Assembly: GCF_001931485.1 (NCBI RefSeq)
Contig: NZ_MSDV01000071.1
Coordinates: 62,001 to 126,000 of the forward strand
DNA length: 64,000 bases
Source: Burkholderia sp. SRS-W-2-2016
GTDB taxonomy: Bacteria > Pseudomonadota > Gammaproteobacteria > Burkholderiales > Burkholderiaceae
Direction of reading: 5' to 3'
In this document: positions 59,296-64,000 of the stretch, piece after piece
Position numbering within the stretch: the stretch's first letter is position 1
Layout: each line of letters opens with the position of its first letter
Made by a program: the position numbers and the translations under genes
Notes under the pieces: generated by a model
The model's database searches: none
What the model was told of the DNA's origin: nothing
The model's input: the letters and a program-made list of their open reading frames with translations, nothing else

Positions 59296-59345
59296 TACAC
59301 TGGCCAGTTTACTTATCTTGAAAATAAACTACACTGGCAAGTGTA
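59296..59345. promoter_or_regulatory. Twin TetR operators
   Basis: TACACTGGCCAGTTTA (59296-59311) and TACACTGGCAAGTGTA (59330-59345) share the TACACTGGC left half. The second is nearly symmetric (TACACT/AGTGTA). Centres are 34 bp apart, between the tetR and MBL genes. AT-rich sequence between the two could hold the -10 boxes. Confidence 0.7.
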
Positions 59346-59366
59346 CATTTTCCGGATGCTCACCTC

Positions 59367-60500
59367 ATGACATCGCTCCCCGTTTTCGTGCGCCGCATGC
59401 TCGGCGTGACCGCCGCGCAACGCAGCCGCGCGCTGTTCAACCGCTCGCCGCAGCACGACGGCGAACGCTTTCGCAACGTCAAGCCGCGCCCGGTCGAAGG
59501 TCTGCGCAAAACGCTCGGCCTCGCGTGGACCGTGCTGTTCAACAAGCCGCGCGGCACCGTGCCGGCCGACGCGTTGCCGGTCACCCCGCTGACGCGCGCG
59601 CAACTCGATGCGGCGCCCGACCGCAGTCTCTACCGGCTCGGTCATTCGACGCTGCTGCTGAAGCTGCGCGGCCAGTTCTGGCTGACCGACCCGGTATTCG
59701 CCGAGCGCGCGTCGCCGTTTCGCCATCTCGGTCCGAAGCGCTTTCACGCGCCGCCGATCGCGCTCGCCGAGCTGCCGCCGCTGCGCGGCGTGATCCTGTC
59801 GCACGATCATTACGACCACCTCGATCGCGACACAGTGCTCGCGCTTGCGCAGCACACCGAAGTGTTTCTGACGCCGCTCGGCGTCGGCGACCGGCTGATC
59901 GAATGGGGCATCGACGCGGCCAGGGTCCGGCAATTCGACTGGTGGCAAGGCACCGAGGTCGACGGCATCCGCTTCACCGCGACGCCCGCGCAGCACTTCT
60001 CCGGTCGCAGCCTGTTCGACGGCAACCGTACGCTGTGGGCGTCGTGGGTGATCGTCGACGACGATCTGCGGGTGTTCTTCAGCGGCGACACCGGTTACTT
60101 CGACGGTTTTCGGACCATCGGCGAGCGGCTCGGTCCGTTCGACGTCACGCTAATCGAAACCGGCGCATATGACGCGATGTGGCCGTACGTTCATATGCAG
60201 CCCGAAGAAACCGTGCAGGCGCATCTGGACTTGCGCGGCCGCTGGCTCGTGCCGATTCACAACGGCACCTTCGACCTCGCGATGCATCGCTGGCAGGAAC
60301 CGTTCGAACGCGTGAGCGCGCTCGCGCTTACTCGCGGTGTCGCACTGTCGACGCCGCGCATGGGCGAGCGGCTCGATCTGACCGCGGTGCATCGCGGCGA
60401 GCGCTGGTGGCGCGAAGTCGTGGCGCCCGTTGCCGCGCCGAAGGCGTCGTGGCGCTGGTGCGCGTCGCGCAATGCCGGCGAAGAAGAACAGGCGTCCTGA
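59367..60500 (+). CDS. MBL-fold hydrolase, NAPE-PLD/UlaG-like
   Basis: 377 residues. Metallo-beta-lactamase fold with metal motif 'SHDHYDHLD' from Ser145, later His in 'ATPAQHFSGRSLFDG', Asp in 'RVFFSGDTGYFDGF' and His in 'LVPIHNGTFDLAMH'. The N-terminal ~70 residues (basic, hydrophobic patches) and the 'HFSGR' block match bacterial N-acyl-phosphatidylethanolamine PLD-like proteins. The substrate is likely a lipid or phosphodiester, unproven. Controlled by the divergent TetR gene. Two GC-rich hairpins lie right after it. Confidence 0.85.
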   Translation: MTSLPVFVRRMLGVTAAQRSRALFNRSPQHDGERFRNVKPRPVEGLRKTLGLAWTVLFNKPRGTVPADALPVTPLTRAQLDAAPDRSLYRLGHSTLLLKLRGQFWLTDPVFAERASPFRHLGPKRFHAPPIALAELPPLRGVILSHDHYDHLDRDTVLALAQHTEVFLTPLGVGDRLIEWGIDAARVRQFDWWQGTEVDGIRFTATPAQHFSGRSLFDGNRTLWASWVIVDDDLRVFFSGDTGYFDGFRTIGERLGPFDVTLIETGAYDAMWPYVHMQPEETVQAHLDLRGRWLVPIHNGTFDLAMHRWQEPFERVSALALTRGVALSTPRMGERLDLTAVHRGERWWREVVAPVAAPKASWRWCASRNAGEEEQAS

Positions 60501-60518
60501 TTCTCGTAGGAAATTGCC

Positions 60519-60544
60519 GGCGGCCACGCGAAGCCGTGGCCGCC
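60519..60544 (+). terminator. GC hairpin after the MBL gene
   Basis: GGCGGCCACG / CGTGGCCGCC, 10-bp perfect stem, 6-base loop, no T-run. Nineteen bp after the stop codon. May stabilise or end the transcript with help from the next hairpin. Confidence 0.5.
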
Positions 60545-60560
60545 AAACCTAGATCCAATC

Positions 60561-60603
60561 GAATGGCCGCGCAAAATCCTCCACGGGTTTTGCGCGGCCA
60601 TTC
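60561..60603. repeat. Perfect 16-bp inverted repeat
   Basis: GAATGGCCGCGCAAAA (60561-60576) and TTTTGCGCGGCCATTC (60588-60603) around an 11-base loop. The inner A/T runs give a bidirectional-terminator look but lie inside the stem. Confidence 0.9.
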
Positions 60604-61203
60604 GCGCATCCGGCAAGCGAATTTCTTTACTTTTTTGCTATCGTGGATTTTAATACGAGAAATTAACTTTTGCGATTTAGAGAATGACAGCGCAGTCACA
60701 AAAAAGCAATAATGCCGCGACGCTGTCAAGCGCGCCCTTGTATTGCAATAGATTCCGCATAACCATTCAATTTGCTTACAACCACGATATTTAAATCGGC
60801 GTGAACACGCCGAAATGAACACATATATCGGCATGGCCGATATTTCGGATACGGCCTTGGCGTTGCCGGGCGCCGCTGCCGGCGCAGAAACAGGTAGTCG
60901 CGCTGGTATCTCTCAATGCAATACGCAATTAAGTCCCATGTTTAAATTGCACGATTCGCAGCGAAATCGAGCAATCGAACCAGCGTCTCAATCAATGCGC
61001 CATCCTGTTTAGATAATGGCGGGCGCATACCCCGACTTGATAAATATTTAAAACGGCAAACTGTCAAGACGGGGCGGCAATTTCACGCATTAAACCCGCC
61101 GTTTGAAACAGCGCCGCTAATGCGCAGCCAAAGCGGATAACGCCGGCTTTGCCGTCGGCCCGCAATTCAATTAACAATTCGTCCCTCTCGCCTATCCCCG
61201 CAT
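60604..61203. other. AT-rich gap before the GMC operon
   Basis: 600 bp, distinctly AT-richer than its surroundings (notably 60620-60800), with no ORF I trust. A TCGGCGTG-AA-CACGCCGA palindrome lies at 60796-60813. It must contain the promoter for the GMC dehydrogenase operon. Confidence 0.5.
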
Positions 61204-61950
61204 ATGAAAGAAAAGAACGAAAACGACGATCAGCCGCGCAGAAAATTTCTGCGTCAGGTCATAGCGATTCTGCCGGCCTCCACGCTGGCGCCCGCGGTGC
61301 TCACGCAGACCGGCTGCACCGACTCCAGCACGTCGAACGCCCCGCAAACGGCCCATGAAGCGCAGCGCGACATCTATCAGCCCAAGTTCTTCCGGCCGGC
61401 CGAATGGGACTTCCTGCACGCGGCCGTCGACGAACTGATTCCCGCCGACGCAACCGGCGCGGGCGCGCTCGAAGCGGGCGTGCCCGAGTACATCGACCGG
61501 CAGATGGAGATGCCGTTCGGTCACGGCAAGCTGTGGTACATGCAAGGGCCGTTTCACCCCGAAGCGCCGCCCGAACTCGGCTATCAGTCGCGGCTCGTGC
61601 CGCGCGACGTGTATCGCCGCGGCATCGAAGCCTGCGACGCGCACTGCAAGCAGCAGTACGGCAAGCTGTTCGCCGCGTTGCCGCGCGAGACCCGCGTGCA
61701 GGTGCTCGAACAGCTCGAAGCCGGCAAGCTCGCACTCGACGCGGTGCCGGCCAAGCTGTTCTTCAGCACGCTGCTGAAGAACACCAAGGAAGGCTACTGG
61801 GCCGACCCGATGTACGGCGGCAACAAGAACATGGTGGGCTGGAAGATGATCGGCTTTCCTGGCGCGCGCGCCGATTTCATGGACTGGATCGAACAGCCCG
61901 GCGTCAAGTACCCGTTGGGTCCGGTGTCGATTCTCGGGGAGCAGGCATAA
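61204..61950 (+). CDS. GMC dehydrogenase small subunit (gluconate 2-DH subunit 3 type)
   Basis: 248 residues. Twin-arginine leader 'PRRKFLRQVIAILPASTLAPAVL' with a following 'TGC' that could be lipobox-like. The mature part ('RPAEWDFLHAAVDELIPADATGAGALEAGVPEYIDRQM', 'GYWADPMYGGNKNMVGWKMIGFPGA') is the Gluconate_2-dh3 family, the TAT-export hitchhiker chaperone for the FAD subunit. Start at ATG 61204, ribosome site weak. The FAD subunit gene begins 2 bp after its stop codon. Confidence 0.9.
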   Translation: MKEKNENDDQPRRKFLRQVIAILPASTLAPAVLTQTGCTDSSTSNAPQTAHEAQRDIYQPKFFRPAEWDFLHAAVDELIPADATGAGALEAGVPEYIDRQMEMPFGHGKLWYMQGPFHPEAPPELGYQSRLVPRDVYRRGIEACDAHCKQQYGKLFAALPRETRVQVLEQLEAGKLALDAVPAKLFFSTLLKNTKEGYWADPMYGGNKNMVGWKMIGFPGARADFMDWIEQPGVKYPLGPVSILGEQA

Positions 61951-61952
61951 CC

Positions 61953-63725
61953 ATGGCGATTAAAAAAGACAAGGTCGATGCGGTGATGGTCGGCTTCGGC
62001 TGGACCGGCGCGATCATGGCGAAGGAGCTGACCGACGCGGGCCTGAACGTGCTCGCGCTGGAACGCGGAGACATGCAGACCACCGCGACCACCGCGCGCT
62101 TTCCGAACGTGGCCGACGAACTGTCGTTCGCGATCCGCGGCAAGCTCTATCAGGATCTCTCGAAGGAAACGCTGACGTTCCGTCATTCGCAGGACGGCTT
62201 CGCGGTGCCGTACCGCCAGCATGGCGCGATGCTGCTCGGCAACGGCGTCGGCGGCGCGGGCTTTCACTGGAACGGGCTGACGTGGCGCCCGCAGGTGTCG
62301 GACCTGCAATTGCGCAGCCACTACGAACAGCGCTACGGCAAGGCGTTCATTCCGGAAGGCATGACGATCCAGGACTTCGGCGTCACTTATGACGAACTCG
62401 AACCGTTCTTCACCCGCTTCGAGGAAGTCGCCGGCATCTCGGGCAAGGCCGGCAATCTGAACGGCAAGCCGTCGCCGGGCGGCAACCGCTTCGAGCCGTG
62501 GCGCAGCAAGGAATATCCGCTGCCGCCGCTGCAGGACGTGTACGGCGCGCAACTGTTCGCGAAGGCGGCGCGCGAGCTCGGTCACGAGCCGTTTCCGATT
62601 CCCGCCGCGAATGCTTCGGCCCCCTACACGAATCCGTACGGCGTGCGCCTCGGGCCATGCAATTTCTGCGGCTTCTGCGAAGACTTCGGCTGCTATATGT
62701 ATTCGAAGGCGTCGCCGCAAACCACGATTCATCCGGTGCTCATCGGCTCGAAGCACTTCGAGTTGCGCACCCGCTGCCAGGTGATCCGCGTGAATCGCGA
62801 TGCGAGCGGCAAGCTCGCCACCGGCGTCACCTATATCGACGCCGAGGGCCGCGAAGTCGAACAGCCGGCCGACATCGTCGTGCTGAGCGCGTTCCAGATG
62901 CACAACGTGCGGCTGTTGCTGCTGTCGGGCATCAGCCAGCCGTACGACCCGGTCAGCGGCGAAGGCGTGGTCGGGCGCAATTTCGCGTACCAGATGAACG
63001 GCGGCGTCAACGCGTTCCTCGCCAGGGGCACGCAGCTCAATCCGTTCATCGGCGCGGGCGCCGGCGGTCAGGCGATCGACGACTTCAACGGCGATAACTT
63101 CGATCACGGTCCGCTCGGCTTCATCGGCGGCGCGAACGTGCGGCACAACCGCACCGGCGGCCGGCCGATCGGCCAGACCGCCGAGCGCCATACGGGCAAG
63201 AAGTGGGGCAGCGAATGGAAGGCCGACGTGCAGGCCGACTACCAGCGGATGATGACGATCGTCGCGCAGGGTTCGGTGATGTCCTACCGCGACAACTACC
63301 TGAGCCTCGATCCGAACTATCGCGACGTGTACGGCCAGCCGTTGCTGCGCGTGACGTTCGACTGGCACGAGAACGAGTTCAAGATGACCCGGTACACGGT
63401 CGGCCAGGCGTACAACGTCGCGCGCGTGCTGACCAACGAGATCGACACCAACGTGAAGAAGTCGGGCTCGCACTTCGATACGCGGGTCTATCAAAGTACT
63501 CACACGACCGGTGGCGCGGTGATGGGCAGCGACCCGAAAACGAGCGTCGTCAACAAGTACCTGCAGAACTGGGATGTGCACAACCTGTTCGTGCTGGGCG
63601 CATCGGCGTTCCCGCAGAACTTCGGCTACAACCCGACCGGCCTCGTCGGCGCGCTCAGTTACTGGGCCGCGAATGCGATCCGCGAGCAGTATCTGAAGAA
63701 CCCCGGTCCGATGATTCAGGCGTGA
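61953..63725 (+). CDS. GMC oxidoreductase FAD subunit
   Basis: 590 residues from ATG 61953. FAD-binding 'AVMVGFGWTGAIMAKELTDAGL' near the N-terminus, 'GNGVGGAGFHWNGLTWR', GMC C-domain with 'STHTTGGAVMGSDPKTS' and 'ASAFPQNFGYNPTGLVGAL'. Four Cys (236, 239, 242, 247) in 'GPCNFCGFCEDFGC' recall the 3Fe-4S cluster of Burkholderia FAD-glucose dehydrogenase. No signal peptide, so export relies on the TAT small subunit. Likely a periplasmic sugar/alcohol dehydrogenase (gluconate, 2-ketogluconate, sorbitol or glucose). Substrate open. Confidence 0.92.
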   Translation: MAIKKDKVDAVMVGFGWTGAIMAKELTDAGLNVLALERGDMQTTATTARFPNVADELSFAIRGKLYQDLSKETLTFRHSQDGFAVPYRQHGAMLLGNGVGGAGFHWNGLTWRPQVSDLQLRSHYEQRYGKAFIPEGMTIQDFGVTYDELEPFFTRFEEVAGISGKAGNLNGKPSPGGNRFEPWRSKEYPLPPLQDVYGAQLFAKAARELGHEPFPIPAANASAPYTNPYGVRLGPCNFCGFCEDFGCYMYSKASPQTTIHPVLIGSKHFELRTRCQVIRVNRDASGKLATGVTYIDAEGREVEQPADIVVLSAFQMHNVRLLLLSGISQPYDPVSGEGVVGRNFAYQMNGGVNAFLARGTQLNPFIGAGAGGQAIDDFNGDNFDHGPLGFIGGANVRHNRTGGRPIGQTAERHTGKKWGSEWKADVQADYQRMMTIVAQGSVMSYRDNYLSLDPNYRDVYGQPLLRVTFDWHENEFKMTRYTVGQAYNVARVLTNEIDTNVKKSGSHFDTRVYQSTHTTGGAVMGSDPKTSVVNKYLQNWDVHNLFVLGASAFPQNFGYNPTGLVGALSYWAANAIREQYLKNPGPMIQA

Positions 63726-63730
63726 CAACC

Positions 63731-64000
63731 ATGAGAACAATTCGTTACGCCGTAGCGTGCGCGCTGGCGGCTTCGCTGTACGTCACTTTCCCCGCTCCGG
63801 CCGCGCTGGCCGCCCCGCCTGCTACCGCGGCCCCGGCGCCGTCTTCCGCCGACGCGGCGCTGATCGGGCACGGCGCGTATCTCGCGCGCGTGGCCGACTG
63901 CGTGGCCTGCCATACCGCTAAGGACGGCAAACCATTCGCGGGCGGCCTGCGCTTGCAGACGCCGATCGGCGCGATCTATTCGACCAACATCACGCCGGAC
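63731..64000 (+). CDS. Cytochrome c subunit of the GMC dehydrogenase (3' end cut)
   Basis: 90 residues visible. Signal peptide to about residue 28 ('PAALA|APP'), an Ala/Pro linker, then the first heme site 'CVACH' (Cys57, Cys60, His61) and 'GKPFAGGLRLQTPIGAIYSTNITPD'. This matches the multiheme cytochrome subunit of gluconate/alcohol dehydrogenases, which would carry two more CXXCH sites beyond the window. It passes electrons to ubiquinone or the oxidases. It starts 5 bp after the FAD subunit stop. Confidence 0.9.
   Translation, partial: MRTIRYAVACALAASLYVTFPAPAALAAPPATAAPAPSSADAALIGHGAYLARVADCVACHTAKDGKPFAGGLRLQTPIGAIYSTNITPD

Noticed and set aside
60815..61012. A 65-codon ORF in the AT-rich gap
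   Set aside because: No ribosome site, odd composition, no domain. I would not annotate it without conservation.
61794..63740. A 648-codon open frame antisense to the GMC FAD subunit
   Set aside because: No start signal, shadow composition. The GMC protein on the other strand is unmistakable.
1..64000. CRISPR array, insertion sequence, prophage, rRNA operon
   Set aside because: No spaced direct repeats, transposase, phage structural gene or rRNA sequence was recognised. The only regular array is the chrA hexamer.

Overview
The window is high-GC, gene-dense proteobacterial chromosome with long runs of co-oriented genes. Several features point to the Burkholderiaceae (Paraburkholderia/Caballeronia type): the porin type, FAD-GDH-like GMC dehydrogenase subunits, a Burkholderia-style ectoine catabolic cluster, and CXXCH/TAT-rich secreted enzymes. 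The genus is an inference from family resemblance, not from a marker gene. I see no rRNA, CRISPR array, insertion sequence or prophage. There is one intact tRNA, tRNA-Leu(GAG), and beside it a decayed copy of its 5' half.

Layout. 1-8.1 kb: NHL-repeat protein (cut by the left edge), an exported lyase-superfamily protein, a glycine-zipper envelope protein, a TAT-exported purple acid phosphatase, two small proteins of unknown function and a GGDEF/EAL protein. 8.4-16.7 kb: a sugar ABC transporter (ATPase-permease-binding protein), a GntR/FCD repressor, and a divergent run of L-fuconate dehydratase, class V aminotransferase and D-cysteine desulfhydrase. 16.7-18.9 kb: a small ACT-like protein behind a structured leader, tRNA-Leu, yfcF and an unlisted 50-residue membrane protein. 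19.1-26.0 kb: a heme-copper oxidase island (ctaG, CopD-like, DUF2231, subunit II, fused subunits I+III, a flavocytochrome-type reductase and small membrane proteins). 26.1-30.9 kb: a TPR protein, a secreted protein, a bacterial GH54 arabinofuranosidase lipoprotein and a YunG-like protein.

30.9-51.4 kb is dominated by ectoine/5-hydroxyectoine use. ehuABCD imports the solute. EutABC is thought to convert hydroxyectoine to ectoine. EutD/DoeA opens the ring, EutE/DoeB deacetylates, DoeD transaminates and DoeC oxidises to aspartate. DoeX (AsnC/Lrp) and a MocR regulator (EnuR candidate) control the set. An 18-bp palindrome with consensus AATTGYYCTAGRRCAATT recurs before the MocR gene, in the ehuA/eutD divergent region, before eutB and before an MFS permease gene, which defines a local regulon. 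A glutaminase, a 14-TM MFS protein and an HdeD-like membrane protein are embedded in this stretch.

51.4-64 kb: ChrA with an in-frame hexanucleotide repeat, a porin, a tannase/feruloyl-esterase-like lipoprotein, a class II amidotransferase, a diguanylate cyclase, a TetR/MBL-hydrolase divergent pair with twin operators, a hairpin-rich AT-rich gap, and a three-subunit GMC dehydrogenase (TAT small subunit, FAD subunit with four clustered Cys, cytochrome c) cut by the right edge.

Overall the segment suits a soil- or plant-associated heterotroph that uses plant polymers, sugar acids and compatible solutes.
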